Origin: Serilophus lunatus
Taxonomy: Eukaryota > Chordata > Aves > Passeriformes > Eurylaimidae
Reading direction: 5' to 3'
Assembly: GCA_013399895.1 (NCBI GenBank)
Contig: VXBA01002622.1
Location: forward strand, 124,001-188,000
DNA: 64,000 bases
Shown: in pieces, positions 50,215 to 64,000 of the stretch
Layout: every line of letters begins with the position of its first letter
How positions within the stretch are numbered: the first letter of the stretch is position 1
The notes under the pieces: generated by a model
Told to the model about the DNA's origin: nothing
Databases searched by the model: none
What the model saw: the letters and a program-made list of their open reading frames with translations, nothing else
Made by a program: the position numbers and the translations under genes

Positions 50215-52785
50215 AGATATAGAAAGAAATGCTACAGGGAGCTGTTGACAATTAACCCGCACATGGCTGGAAAACAACAGCAAAAAACCCCAATCTAATC
50301 AACTATGAGCTCGTTGGCCCATTCTCCACCGGTTTTAAGATTTTAGGGTGCATTTTAAAGGCAAGAAATACTGAAGAAGAAGTGATGACTGGAGAGTGAG
50401 ATAATGTCCCGTATCAGATTACCAGTACCACACCCCTCAGATAATTCCTTTGATAAGAAATTCCAGGTAGTTTAGACTTGCTGTGTTTAAACACCACTTT
50501 AAGTTTTTCAGTCTGAGGAAAACATATAGTGCAATAAATAAAAAGCAGCGAGGGATTTGATTAGAACAAGGGATTCATAATTTGTGCCAAAAAAGAGAAG
50601 GCTGGGAAATTGGTTCCTAGATGGTCTTTTCAAGGAATGAAATTGAGATTACCTCTCTTTAATGTTTAATTTTGCCATTGTCATTAAAAAGATTCAGGAG
50701 GTAATATTTCTCAGTGTCAAAGATGGGACATGTTATCAGCATCAGAGAACACTGAAATAACCTACAGAATTAAATGAAAAAATCTTTAGGTGGATGATAT
50801 TTAATTGCACAGCATCTAAAGCCATGTATATAAGGAATATATAAGGAATTGCAGCCAGCTGGAAATGACTAAGGAAAAAGATCTGGACATACTGGCAAAT
50901 CACTCACACTCTGTGAGTCAAAGGGGATGCAGCTGCACAAGGAACAGAACAAAACAAAAGGCTGTAATTTTTACTGACTCTTTTAGTGCTTCTAGATTCC
51001 CTCCTAGAGAGCAAACCTGAATATTTTAGTTTTTCAGAACTAACTTTTGAATTTTTAGAAACCCTCCGAGTTTCCCATACAGAGAGCAGCAAATGAAAAG
51101 TATGTGTATGTGTGCACAGAGGAAGAGAGACGGAAAAAGAGGAAAGAGGAAAGACTGAAGCACAAATATAATTTTTAGGGTTGTGATTTCCTGTTTGAAT
51201 AAACAACCACTAATTCCAGAAACATATCCTAAGACAGCTTTTGAAAGCTTTTGGCAGCATAAGTTCCACTAAGTAAGGTACTACTACAGTTAATGCTTTT
51301 AGAGGGGTAGAAGGTGATGTCTTACCGGCTTCTCTGCCAGAGATGTTGCTATTTCTATGTTAGACCTATAGCAAATACTCTGCATACCTGAAGCATTCAG
51401 CCAGTGTTGTTAGGCTGTGAAAGCCAGAAGTAACAATTTTCTTCTATTGAATCATATTAATAAGTTCTCTTATTCTGCTCTGATAGTTTTTTATTTTAAT
51501 ATTATTATATACATTATTAACTATGCTAGCAGCAGGACACAACAAATGCAAAATACTTGTTCAAGAACACTACTGTTTTCAGCAGGGAATAATTAAGAAT
51601 GCATGTCAATAACATTTAGGATTCTAATGAATAAAAGATAACTCATGCAGGCAACCCAGAGATCTGCATAATTTTCTCCAAGGAGGTTAAAATGCATGAT
51701 GAGTGCCTAATACATCGAGAAGCACTTTTGGGTCATATATTTCGATAGCAGAGAAGATGTGATCAAGGTTCGTGTAACATATGGATTTGAAACTACTTCT
51801 TTCCTGCAGGAAGACTTCAAAAAGATCTCAGAAATCTTCAGTGCAATTCACTTGAAAAGCAGAACAGACCTTAAAGAGGTGGAAATGTAGGCCTTCAGCA
51901 CCTAGTGAATAGGACATGTATCAAACCCAGAAAGTTACCACTCATTCATGGGACTGATTGCATTTTCCCAGCTGGATCCGAGTTGGTAAACAAGTGCTAA
52001 GCACAACCATGCTCCCATCTCCATAACAGCAGCATAATGAAAGCAGTAAAGAATGTGACCATCAAACTGGCTTTTTTCCAGACCCTCCACCTCTTCTCTA
52101 GTTCTCCTAATTGCCAGATGCAGCTTTTTAGTTTTGAATCCCAAAATTGCCTTGATTTTACTCTTTACAGAAAAATAACAAAGGATAAAATGTGTTTCTG
52201 TGCCTCAGTCCATCCAGGCCATCTGTCTCATTTGGTTTAAACTTTGCTGCCTACAGCAAGTGTAGGTTGTGGCAGCATTGTCTTAATCCTGTTGGATTCC
52301 ACACCACAGTAACATAACAGCATGTCTAGAAATGACTCCTGCCTCTTTGGTACTCTTCATTTCAACTGGCATTCTCATGCATTTCAGAGACAGTGGGCAA
52401 GATGGGGATTGTGGGGAGAGAAAATAACAAATAAAGCAAGTGTAAAGGCTGTGACTGTACATAACAGAGGCTTTAGACAACCAGTACTTGAGAGACAGGC
52501 TTTGGCACATGGATCCACACACAATGCTGCCCTTAAAACAGTAGATCTGGAAATTATCAGACATTTCTAACACACAAAGCACAAACAAGATTAGTTTGCT
52601 AGTTTGGGATTTTTAGCATCCTCTCAGTTATTTTTTTCTAATAAATGCAAATGCAGAGGTGTAGCTGATGTCTTGGCATCTCTTGACATAGTTTACTTCC
52701 TTATGCAACTCCAGCTGAATGGTTGTTTCAAATTTTAAAAAAATCCTCTGAAATTGAAACAAACATAGAGAATATTAGGTTGTTA

Positions 52786-52845
52786 GGTAAAAGGTTGGAC
52801 TGGATGATCTCCGTGGTCTTTTCCAACCTTGTAAATTCTGTGTGA
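52786..52845 (+). mobile_element. CR1 LINE 3' tail
   Basis: GGTTGGACTGGATGATCT, GTGGTCTTTTCCAACCTT and a terminal ATTCTGTGTGAA match the last ~60 bp of CR1. It is a very short 5'-truncated copy. Confidence 0.88.
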
Positions 52846-55800
52846 ATATAACTATATCTGGACAGGTTTCAACTGCCCATCACTACAAAATGAGCAGCCA
52901 GCAGCCAGGACTCCATGTGAGGCACTCTGGGGTTTTCAGACTGACATTAGCATCTGGGAGGTGCCCAGGCACAGACAGGCCTCTGATGCAGACTGAGGCT
53001 GTTCAGGGCTGGTGTAGAGCACACAGAGGAAACCAGAGGCTTTGTGTGGCCCATTTTATTGCCTGTAGAATGAGAACAAGGATTTTTCTGACACTTTTTG
53101 TCAGTGTCGTTCAAAATGTTTTTCATCTCATAAATCTGCTTACCTGGCAGCTCACTTTGCCTTTATACATAAAGAGAGAGCAACTAATTAACTTCACTCC
53201 TGTTCCAAGCTGGGCCGAGCTATGACAGAGCTACATTTAGGGCAGCTTTATCCTCTCCCTCTGTGCTGCTGCCAGGACTGCAGTAGGGTAGACTGGGTTT
53301 AGCCAGGTTGGTTCCTATGGCAGATGGGCACAATGAAAGCTCTTCTGCCCCTCTGGGTGCTTTTTTCCCCATCAGCAGAGCTCCCTTCCTAAGGCAAGCC
53401 CTTCCCCTTAGCCCACTGCCATGTCGTATGTAAATAGCTGGGTTTGCTTTGTTTTATTCTTGCCACCCTGTTTCTTTCTCTTTCTTCTTCTTGTTATGAG
53501 AGAGACTAATTTTCTGTGTCCAATCCCTCAAGCTGCATTTTTCTAAAAGATGATGACTATTTCATCCATGGGCAGTGATGCAAATTTAGGCTGCTGGTCT
53601 CCTGGTTCCAGGGGCCTCCAGTGTTCCGGAGCTAGCTGATGCATTTCTGAACTTTTCAAGCTTTCATGGATTTGGAACAGAACTTAGAAACATTATCAGA
53701 GCAAACCCTACATTTAAATGTCAGGAAGCAAGCCAAAATAGACTTATAAGCACTACTTTAAAAACCCTCAACTGACATGTTTGTTTAAAGTCAGTATTCT
53801 AGGTGCTACTTGGCCACAGGAGATATAATTAAAATAGTGTTTCTGACAGGGAAAACAAACCCCTTCAAGTTGGTCTCCCTTACCCACGCTCACTACCTAC
53901 AATGACTTAGCCTAAGGAATATGTGATGATGCTTTTACATCAGAGCTTTAGAGGGCATTTTTCAAAGGGCAAGCATGTGGTGGAGGTGTATCAGGCAATT
54001 TGATCTTGTAATATTGTCTGATTTCCACCAATCAGACTCTGCAACCAGCAGTGGGAAACAGGGCATCAGCTGGCAGCTCTAAATTCATATTCCAAAGGGT
54101 GAGGTACATTTTACAAGCCATCTGTGGCCTGCTCTCAGAGGGACAGAGGACACACAGGAGTGCTTTGAATTCTAATGTGTGCATTGACTTCTCGGTGCCC
54201 TCTATACTGGCACTCTGTTTCCCTTCAAATAACTCAGAGTTATTTACCTTATACTTGAAAATACAGCTAAGGACTTACACTAAGTCATTGCTGCACAGCT
54301 GAGGTGCAGTGACTTCTAATATTCCAACCAAATTCCTGCAACTCTCCTTTTTCCTCCCATTCTCTGAGCAGACAGTTTATTTCTTGGAATTAAGAATCTA
54401 ATGAGGATGAAGAAAGAGCCTCTTTGCTAAAAATAGATTTAAGGAGGTGCTAAATAATATTTCTCTAGATTCTGAAGAACTGCTACACAGCACAGAACTT
54501 GTGATACCACTTACCAGAGGCCAAGCAAAAACTTACTTGATTTCTCTGTCTTTTCATTGGCCAATCCAGGGAATTTATGTAAGATTTTCCACTTTAACTC
54601 TCTCCTGGAGATGCTTTCACAGGAAATTATTACTACTCTTGAAAAATATTCTGCAAATTCCATACAAGGAGAGGATGATGAGAGAGGGGCTCTACTACAA
54701 GCAGAATAATTACGTTAGACTTACCATGGTGCAAATGAAGTCAGTATTTGGCCCTAAGCCCTTGTTTTAAAGACGTGAGTCTGAATGTCTTTCTGCAAAC
54801 AGCAGTTACAGTGTTTTCCAGCAAATTAGGCAACATTCCAGGGTATACTTGGGTTTACTGGAAAGGATCCTTTAATTTATGGTAAATGAAGGACTAAAAA
54901 TTATGATCAGGTCAAGAGACAGAAGGTTTGAGATGCACTTCAGAATGTAGATCAATAGCAGAAAAATTCAAAATAGACTCCCAGCTAAGTGCCAATGCAG
55001 ATTTTCCTCATGAAATAAGTGGTGCTCTATTGGCAACCTCATTATTCACTGCTTAGCAGACACAGTAATGACTTAAGGCAAATGTGAATATTGAACCTGA
55101 AAGGTCCCAGTACTATAAGCAGGAAACGAGCATAAATGACAGTTGTGTTATGTTGTAGCCTCTTAGAGGGCCAACAGAGCAGAAAACAGGAACTCACAAT
55201 TTGAGAAAATTGTTCTTCTAAAGCTGAGCTGTTCTGAGAGTAGAGAGGTGGAAAGTGAAACAGAAAATCCCTGTGAAGTTCCTTTCTTTGTTTACTGTCT
55301 CTCTCTTTCTTTGAGAGAGCAGGAACCCTGTGAACATGTCACATTTCTAGTAATGTGCTTGGGTGGATGGATTGTAGAGACTCCTACTTCCCTACTGCAC
55401 CACTGTTGGGGGAAAACATGTACCACAGCTTCCTCCATAGGAGTGCCAAGGAGTACGGTACAGGAATTGTACACAAGACACACTAGTGAATATATATGTA
55501 CATTGCATTTCATTGGCCACTGATTCCTGTTGTTTAAAACCTCATCAGAGATGGATTATTCCAAGAGACAGTGGTTCTGACATGTCATAGTAGGTCCATC
55601 GCCTCTCAGAAAAACACAACAGACTATGCTGCTGGCCCAAAACTCCTTTGAGCAGCAAAGCCTCCAGAGCTGTGATAAAGCAGGTTTGTCATCAAGAAAA
55701 GGTGAGGAAAACAGTGTTTTCTGAAGCCCTCTGTAATACCTTGTTATTTCATTGCAAAATAAATGTTATTTCCAAAACAACTCTCTTTTATGTTCAATGC

Positions 55801-58111
55801 CGTAAGCAAAAGTAGCTTCGAAGCAGCATTTCTAGGACTAAATGATACAGCTTGGAGATGCTTACAATTACTGTTTACTGTAAATATATATGTTGAAAAA
55901 ATCACCCATCAGTGTTTGAAAGAAATTTCTTCAGCTTCTGACAAGTGGATTTTTTCATGGGTGTCAATAGTCATCTTTAAGGACAGTTGGTTTTAGGCAG
56001 ATCTTCTAAGTGCCACAACTCAAGCCTCTTGTATTTCAAGTCTGGGGAAAAAAAGTGAACAACTAATTTCGATGGCATTAACATAGGCAGAAGTTCCTGT
56101 CACAACCTCCAGCTGATACTCAGAAGCAACATCCCTCTGTCAAACACATATTCTCAGTCAGAAATATTACAGGGGAAAACTGAAGGAGATGAAGACCCCT
56201 CCAAATTCTGTCTGATACTTTTTTGTTTGCAAGTGAAAATCCTTGTTGGAATATGGCACAGAACTGTCCTCAAAAATGTTAAATAGGGGTGTCATTTCAC
56301 AACAGACTGAGAGAAGCTGCTTTGGAAGGAGCTGTTTAAATGGCATGTGATTTACTGTCATGATGGGGATATGTTGCAGATCCTGGCTTGTGTTCAATTT
56401 AATCCTGGAAACACTGAGACTATAATTAAATTAGCTGAGAGGAAGTTATAAGAAACTGTACCTTCTAAAAGTAGTTATGTGTATGATGTGTGAGGAGGAT
56501 CGTTACAGTTTGCTCCAACTCTGAGCAGCTGAGCAGAGAGTCTGGGGAAAACCAAAACAAAACAAAACAAACATGCCAGGGAGAAACTCCCCCAGCCCAC
56601 AGCTCCTTTTGTGATTGCCTTTCCTTGTATGCAATTTTTTTGTGTGTTTTGAAGGTCATGGCATGGAAAAACTGGATAGGGCTCTTTTTGTGGTCTCCTG
56701 AAAAACACAGTGTACATTACCATTGCTTCATCTCTATCACTGCCTTTGCACACCAGTTACACTTCAGCTCTGCTTAAGAAAAAGTCAAGCATCCCGCCCC
56801 ATTTCCCACTGCTTCAGCTGGCCTGTGATCACTTGTTTATAACCTTTTTCTGTGTCTTTCTGAAATGCACAAACAAAATACGCTGTGAATAGGAAGAGGG
56901 GAAATCCGTTGTGTTTTTAGGATGTTGTAATCGCAGAAACACTCAGCGTTTTGAAGTATTTGCCGGTAACTAAAGCTGGCCTGCCCTGCCTCCCTGTGGT
57001 GAGTGCCCTCAATGGCACATCTCACCGTGTCCTGCGAATCCCCGAGAGGTTAAAGCAAACCACCTTCTGCGAGGGTACTCCGAGCAGCTTTCTTGACAAG
57101 TTCCACTGAACTAATAAACAGCCTGTACAGGTCTCGGAAAGGTGGACAGCTGGCACAGCAAACAAGCTGCCAGGCCTGCAAATGGAGATTACTTACATGA
57201 CTGCATATGTGTCCCCTGCAGCCACTTCATGCCTCGTCAGTGCTCCGCCAGCGCCCTTTCCTTTACACACACTGGCTGCTGCTCAGTTGGGCAGAAAAGA
57301 AACAACCTCCCAATTTATAGAAAGCTCTCTAGGCACGGCTCCTCTCTCTGTGCTTGGCATGGCCCTACCGAGGGGTTGACTAGGAGGCAGCTTGCCAGCA
57401 GCACAGCAGCTCATTTCTTGGACTTGTTTAAGCCTGAAAATATTTTAGAATAAGCAAAAGGGTGCTGTGGAAGCCAAAAGCATCATGAATGGCAAACAAA
57501 CACGTCAGTAATCGTGGAGTTTCTCTAATGCCTCTTTGATTACAAAGAGATATTAAAAAATACAAGTAAAGTAAGACGTATTCTAGTGTAAATTAGCTGA
57601 ATTCTGAGCTTGGCAAATTGAATTAAAATTATTCTAAATCAACGTATTAATCTCTTAGAGTGAGGTTTTTCAAAAGAAGTTTTATAAATCTCTTGGCTAC
57701 AATTTGGTTAAACTTCTCTTTTTCCAGCCTAATGCCCGTTTCTAACACTGGTGCATTGTGCGCATTTGCTTTCTAGGATAGGTTAAAGGGTGTTTTTTAT
57801 CAGCTTTTCTTTTTGTTTTACAAGAAAGAATACTAACAAATTATTATGGATACTAAAGCACTTTTCTTGGACACTTTAAAACAATTTTCATGATTCACAT
57901 TGTATTTAGAACATTTTCAAAATTCATTAATTCTCTCAGCCCACTGGCCTTTGAATTGCAGCTCACAAAGGGTGATGATCTATGCAGCTGAATTTTGAAT
58001 GTTTAAATACTGCAGCTGGCTTTTAATATTTTTAACAGCTCTTGCAAAGCCTGAGCTCAGTCTCACTTCTCTGTAACACTAGAGGGCAAGATATTCTCAT
58101 GGAACTGCTTA

Positions 58112-58147
58112 CCACAAAAAAAACAAAAACAAAACAAAACAAAAAAA
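58112..58147 (+). repeat. (CAAAA)n-like A-rich tract
   Basis: A-rich sequence of about 36 bases with C every five to eight bases. It is a simple repeat in intergenic DNA. Confidence 0.8.
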
Positions 58148-61100
58148 CCCCTAATTTTAAAAGTGCATAAACTTCCCTGAAAATAAGAGACTTACAGAAA
58201 TAAGAAAAGGAATAATTATAGTCCCCAAAACCTAGACAAAAAAAAATCTATCTGTGGAAACCATATGTTTCCTTTACCCTGGAATCTTATGTCTGCATTT
58301 TTCAATTATTCTAGAGTTATTAAACAAGAGCAAAGTTCTTCTTTAACAACAAGTAAATAACAATGCCCTGTGGGATGTAGGTCAGTCTAAAATTCAGAAA
58401 AATAATTTTAATACACTATTGTTTCTTCATTGCTAATGAATTAATGCCAAAAATATAAAAAGGCCACAAACTCTCCTATCTGGTAATGCAGAGTCTAAAT
58501 CAGATTTGCACAGATGTAAGGATATTTTTTCCCCTTATGTTTTCAGTAAGTATTTGCTTAAATGGTAAAAGTTTTTTTCTCCCTCCAGATTCATACACAT
58601 AAACACCTCTAGCATTTGTAATAATATGGTGATGTGATAATGTGTATGTTACTCCCATGAAAGGGTCAAAGAATTTTCATATGTTGCTAAATAACAGGAG
58701 CTGCATTGATAAGAACAAATGAGATTTATTTCACTTTACAATGCAGTGTTGTTAGAATAATTCCCCTACCAGTGCTTTTGTGAATGGTGCTCTGAATAAG
58801 CCAGTCTCAATGAGTTCTTACTTGTTCAGGTAAGATCCTACCTTGAGCTTCTCTGACCATGAGATTGAGTGAATCTTCTAATTAAACACTTGTTTTTATC
58901 ATTCATTAACAGATTTTTTAGGGACTGCTAGCACTAAGCTCCTTTCTAGTGTATGACTCATACTTAGATCAGAGAGATAATTGATGCAGAGCTCCATCGA
59001 GGCAGACTGTACAAACAGACATGACTTGCAGTTCTAATGGTGCAGAGTCCTGTTCTTTACATTGGGAGTGCTTCAATACCACAAAACAGCCAAAAGCTTA
59101 GATGTCCTGTTTATGTGGGATATTTTAACAAAAACCCACACCTATTATCTTCCAGATACTTCTTTAGATGGACTGTGCTGTTGGGAATAGTGGGGTAGAG
59201 CATCTATCTCACCAGTAGGACTCAGGAGGAAGCAGTCACTTCAGCAATAAGGCAGCTTCTATTCCACCTCCTCCTGATAGTTACTGATGTAACATCCTAC
59301 AATACCTGAGGCATAACTGCTGCCCAAAATTTTTAGATGCTTTTTTGCTTCGTATATTTGAATCACAAGAAATAAAGCTGTGTGAACATCCGCTTTTAGG
59401 ACACTGAGATCAGAGTGAATGTAAAGTGAAATAACATTTTGAAAAGTATCATTTTGCTTCTCTAGAAATCCTTGCTTTGCCCTTACCTTAAGTATGGAAT
59501 TATGGTCTCTGCATCCCAAAGACACGAATTGATTATGAAAAAGTAAACACAAGTAAAACTAAACAGATTGGGGGGATGTGTGGTACTGTTTCCTAGATGT
59601 GCTATATCATTCATATACAGTTTTTACAATCAGTGCCATTGTCTTCTGTTCTTTAACAAAGAAGGGCAGATTGTTTACTGCTTTACTTGATAAAAGGAAA
59701 GTATTCCCACAAGCATAAGATGGACTTTATACTCTAATTTGGCTAATTCCTCCTCTTTCTCTCTCCTAATTGTTTTATAGGTTTTTCTAATGAACTATAT
59801 CTTCAAGGATGGTGTCTGACAACTGTCTGCCTGTGGTTGATTCAGACTAGTGTGGTTGCTTCATGAAAGTTACATCTTATTAGCTTAAAGCAATTAAAAA
59901 GAGTAGGGAGTTCTAAAACTCTTCTTTCTTCTTAATTCAGTCTCACTTAGAGTATTTTTTTTTCTGGAAGTACATGCCTCAAACTTTGCTTCCTTCATGT
60001 TTCTTTGTGGAGGAAATCCAAGCAAAATTAATAGAAGTTGTCTATACAGAATACTTCCAAACATGCAAAATAAGCAGAAATCTTAGACTATTCTAATGCA
60101 TATGAACTACTCTACTATTATAAGAAAGTAATGAAAATTTTGGAGAAAAGTTATTTTTTTCCCTGAACCAACAGTCTCTTTCATTTTTTTTCAAATAAGT
60201 TGCAGTATTTAATATTAATTACTCAGATGAAAAAAGGGCAGAAGAATACAACTACTTGAGCTGAAAACTACTCCCATGGAAGTGATACTGAGTGTCACTA
60301 ATCTGGTTTTGAATAGACTTGCTCTTGCTTTCTCTGGAACAATCATTCCACATGTTTCTGCAAATCTGAGGAATTATGACTCTGCTTTTGAGAAGCTGGA
60401 TATAAGAAATGAAAGATTCACCTGCACAGGAGTGAATATAAGTGAGACAAAGGTCCAAGACTTTCTCAATGCCTCCTACTTACAGCACAACCAGCTTGTT
60501 TCCATTTTTCCACACTGCACCCAAGTGTATGGTTTTCCTCAGAGCTGGCATGAACCCTTCACCTATGAATGTTCTTCAGAGAATGGAATTGTTCTGCTAA
60601 ATTTATTACCTATCTTAAAGGGGTATCTATTTTACTTTTTGAAAAAAAAAAATACAGGAAAATTTGAGATCCAACAAAAGCCTAATTACTTCTGAAGGTC
60701 ACATAACTTGATTTTCTTGATTTAAAAGCAGTGGCTACAGTAAATTAAAATACTTATAAGGTCTCAGGCTCCATAGCAATGAAGCAGGAAAACAAAATAG
60801 TGGGAACTTGTCAAGTGAATTGTCCAGAGATTCTCCAGCCAGGACTAGATCTATGAACACTACATGAGATTTGCTGTCCCTTAGGCAACGGCTCAGGTGC
60901 AAGAAGTGAAGTGTGAAATCTAATTACCCTGAGCTTGAAGGGCCTGTAGCATCGATCATAAAATGGTACAGCCTTTCTGAATGGTCATCCTCCTAACTGG
61001 ATTAATTTCAGTGACTCAATTTTTAAATCCCCCTCAACAGTACCCAAATGAATATGCCCAACTATGAATTATATCAGTAGACCAGTTTCACCACTGAACT

Positions 61101-64000
61101 GGGTGCTGCATGGAGTACTAAGTGCACTGGCCATTCTGGTGTGGCACTGCAACTGTGAGACAACTTCAGCACCATGGCAGCTGAGCATCACAACCTCAGC
61201 ATCTGGGAATGCTGGAGACATGCAAAGGATCAGGGTTGCACACATACTTTGTTTCAAAGTCCACGCCTCAGCAGTTGTTTTCATTCACACTATTTATGCC
61301 ACTGTCTTTATTCTGGAAGGAGACTTGTTGATCAGAGCAAGTGAAAAGAGAAGCTATCCCAAAACTAAACATATTTTTTTTCTCTAAGGAAGCAGAATCC
61401 CTCCCTGCCCACAGAGTTATCCCACAGACTTTTCAAATGGGATGAGGTGGTAAAGGAAGAGATCAGAATAGCCACTGAAGTTACACCAGGCCTGTTGATG
61501 TGGTTTTGTTTGGTTTGATGAGAAGCTGACAGGATTTTGATAACTGCCTGACAAAAAGAATGTTTCCAGTACAAGTTCTGCTTTGCTTTAAGAATTGTTG
61601 ACACAACAATTCTCTTTAGAGCTGTTGGAAGTCAGACAGGGGCAGAACTAAAGGCCCAATCCAAATCCTTCTACATACAGGGGAAGACTGTAATATTACT
61701 TTAATAGTATTTCTGGCCTAAAATAGGATTTCTGAATTTCTATTTTGCAATTTTATTGGAAAACAGATTTTTTTCCATAACCTCTGTATGCTTTTGCTAT
61801 ATAAGCTCAAAAAGACATCTCCTGTTGAGAAACATGTAATCTAACTTCAGAGTAAAATACAGACTCTATAAAAATATGGAATATAACTATTAAGGGTACT
61901 CACACAACCACAGGGCAATCAAATCCAAGTGCTTAATCTTAGTCTTTATCAGACTCACAACAATTCTTCCTTCACCTCTGTGATTTTTCTAGGCAGACCA
62001 TACAACAGCTTTCTCTCATTCACAGCAATATTTTCAGCAAAGCTTTTCCCAATGCAGATGAAAGCAGTGATCTTGTTTTGCACCAAGGATTTTCCTCTCA
62101 AGGATATCAGCAGCTGTTAGTGTTAGCAAATCCAAAGTTCAAACAACTGTCTCCATAGCATTATAGTTCTCCATAAATTTCTTTTTGAATTTGAAATCAA
62201 ACAAGCTAAGGCCTCTAGCCACTCATAGCATTGGAGAGCTCTCTGTTTTCTCTGTTTTACTTGTTCTCAGTATTTTCAGCTAAAGAAAACACTTTGATGT
62301 ATAATCTCTCATATTGGCCATTGCTCCATAAAATGAATACTCTTTGTTTTAAATTTGTACGTTCTCTCACTGCTTTCTATAAAAAAAATATTTTCTCTCT
62401 TGAAAAGCAAACAATGCAAGGATCATTTACCAACAAGAAAATAGGCCTCTGAAAAAAGTGAAAGTACACAATGCTCATTAAAAAAAACCCCAAGCAGTAA
62501 CAGAGCATCTTGAGATTCAAGCTATCTGACCTTCTGTCCATTCACTACTCGCCATTTTGTCCTCCCTGTTTGTGTTACAGAGGTTACAACCAGAGCCTAC
62601 CCAACTTTAGCCAAACTGGCCTCTTCATTGTCTCATGTTCTGGCAGATTTGTCACTTAGAAATTACTGTAGTCTATAATGGTTGGGGGTTCTCAGCAGAA
62701 GCAGTCTTAGCAGAAGAAAACTGCCTTGTAGGAGAGTGATGCAGCACAGAGAGTAATAACAAATGCACTGTGCCATCGTGGTAGTGACTGTGTGCAGACA
62801 GGAGAGGGGAAAGTGGCAAGGGGTGGGGGAAACATCTGGAACAAATCAATTCCTGCTGTAAAACTTACCAAGTTTTGTACATCCTTTCCGATACAGGACT
62901 GAACTTCAAGTCCACCAGAACAGTACAGAGACTGCTCTCATGTTGCTGTGCACTCTGCATCCAACTCAAGGAAAGAACTGACTGATGAGTGTGACAACAG
63001 ACTCTCCAACCACTCACCTGTCCTACACTCTCTTCCAAATACACCCCATGCAGTATGGCTGGTGAGTCACAGCATGGTCACAGTCAGCAGCCAAGTATGA
63101 GAACCGAAAGATAAGTAGAAGAGCCTTAGCTCATCTGTGTTATCTTCTTGGAAGCACAAGCTGGTTCCTTGTTTTTAATAGGGTTTTAAATTTCTTAGAA
63201 AAGCAGAACCTTTTAGTTGAACCTAAGACTTATGGATTTTGCTGATAACAGAAATAGTTCTGCACATTCTGCAAAGTACATCTCAACATAATAAGTGACA
63301 CAGCACTAATCTTCCTCTCCCTTGACATTCATACCCACCAGAGATCCATTGACAGTGTATTTACACTCAGTTCTGCACTACAACTCAGCCAAACTCAAAC
63401 ACGTCTTTATAGTTCCTTACTATCCTGTGATAATTTTAATAAGAATATCTACTTTTATTATTTCCAAATATCAGACTGGCAGTTTTAAAGGCACAATTGC
63501 AGATTAAGATTTCTTCTGCTAGGTTTAGATATATCATCAATTTGATCACACTTGATGCAAATGCATGCTTGCAAGAAAGTTTATCACAATGCAGCTTAAA
63601 AGCTAGTCTTGGATATTTTGATGAAAATCTGGAGATTTGCCTTTAAGGCTGATCATTAATCAGTGTACAGGTCTGACTGTAAGTGCCCATAATATGACTC
63701 GTTCAAAATGCATGTTTTATAGGACTTCATGAAAAAAGCATCAAGTGATGGAAGGTAGAAACAGGTTGCTTTTGCTCTGAAACTTCAAAGGTAACTCAGC
63801 AAGCCTTACTCTAATGCATCTGCACAGTTATGGCTTTGGGGTCAGCAGGTATGCTTGTACCGCTTTCTTAAAGCTTACAAGTACGAATGTTTTAAAAAGG
63901 AAAATGATGGGGAGGAGGGGGCAGAATCCTATACACTGAGCTATAATCTTCTAATATAGCCACACATTGATGCTGTTTTTGCAATACACAAGTATCTATT

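Larger units (their letters stand above)
36851..64000. other. Intergenic region without recognisable genes
   Basis: About 27 kb of mostly AT-rich DNA upstream of PXYLP1. Open frames up to 139 codons occur on both strands, but none resembles a protein family I recognise or shows a convincing exon structure. It contains a diverged 174-bp tandem pair (40039-40372), a hairpin (39659-39688), CR1 pieces at 49908 and 52786, and A/C-rich tracts. SPSB4, which I recall as the upstream neighbour of PXYLP1 in vertebrates, was looked for as its conserved C-terminal exon and not found. Confidence 0.6.

Noticed and set aside
36851..64000. Exons of SPSB4, the neighbour expected from vertebrate gene order
   Set aside because: No translated frame in the supplied sequence resembled its SPRY or SOCS-box regions, so it probably lies beyond the right edge.

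Overview
This is vertebrate nuclear DNA, almost certainly from a bird and probably a songbird. It is AT-rich and mostly non-coding, with short spliced exons bounded by GT/AG sites. The dominant repeats are 5'-truncated CR1 LINEs. One SINE has a tRNA-Ile head and a CR1-type tail, the structure described for passerine TguSINE1-like elements. The species call is inference from these repeats.

Only one protein-coding gene can be supported: the 5' half of PXYLP1 (2-phosphoxylose phosphatase 1, formerly ACPL2), on the minus strand. Three coding exons are readable. Exon A (23874-24008) holds the end of the 5' UTR, the start codon and the membrane anchor. Exon B (2238-2399) holds the lumenal stem. Exon C (1231-1357) carries the histidine acid phosphatase signature RHGDRYP. 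Splice phases agree across the three exons (phase 1, 1, then 2). The rest of the catalytic domain lies beyond the left edge. A CpG island at about 36.0-36.85 kb, broken by a 212-base gap and holding a (GGGAC)23 array, is the likely main promoter; the first non-coding exon(s) were not located. The 21.5-kb intron between exons A and B contains several CR1 copies, the SINE, a probable solo LTR inserted into a CR1, and a perfect 16-bp minisatellite. It also holds a candidate alternative first exon (6041-6134) behind a TATA-like box. That exon's phase matches exon B, and it would give the enzyme a different N-terminal anchor.

From about 36.9 kb to the right end I found no convincing exon. That 27 kb holds two CR1 fragments, a diverged 174-bp tandem duplication, a perfect 11-bp hairpin and low-complexity tracts, and looks intergenic. 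In other vertebrates as I recall it, SPSB4 lies on this side of PXYLP1, but none of its exons was seen.

Most open frames of 60-150 codons here look like chance frames, antisense CR1, or frames read through the pentanucleotide array and the gap.
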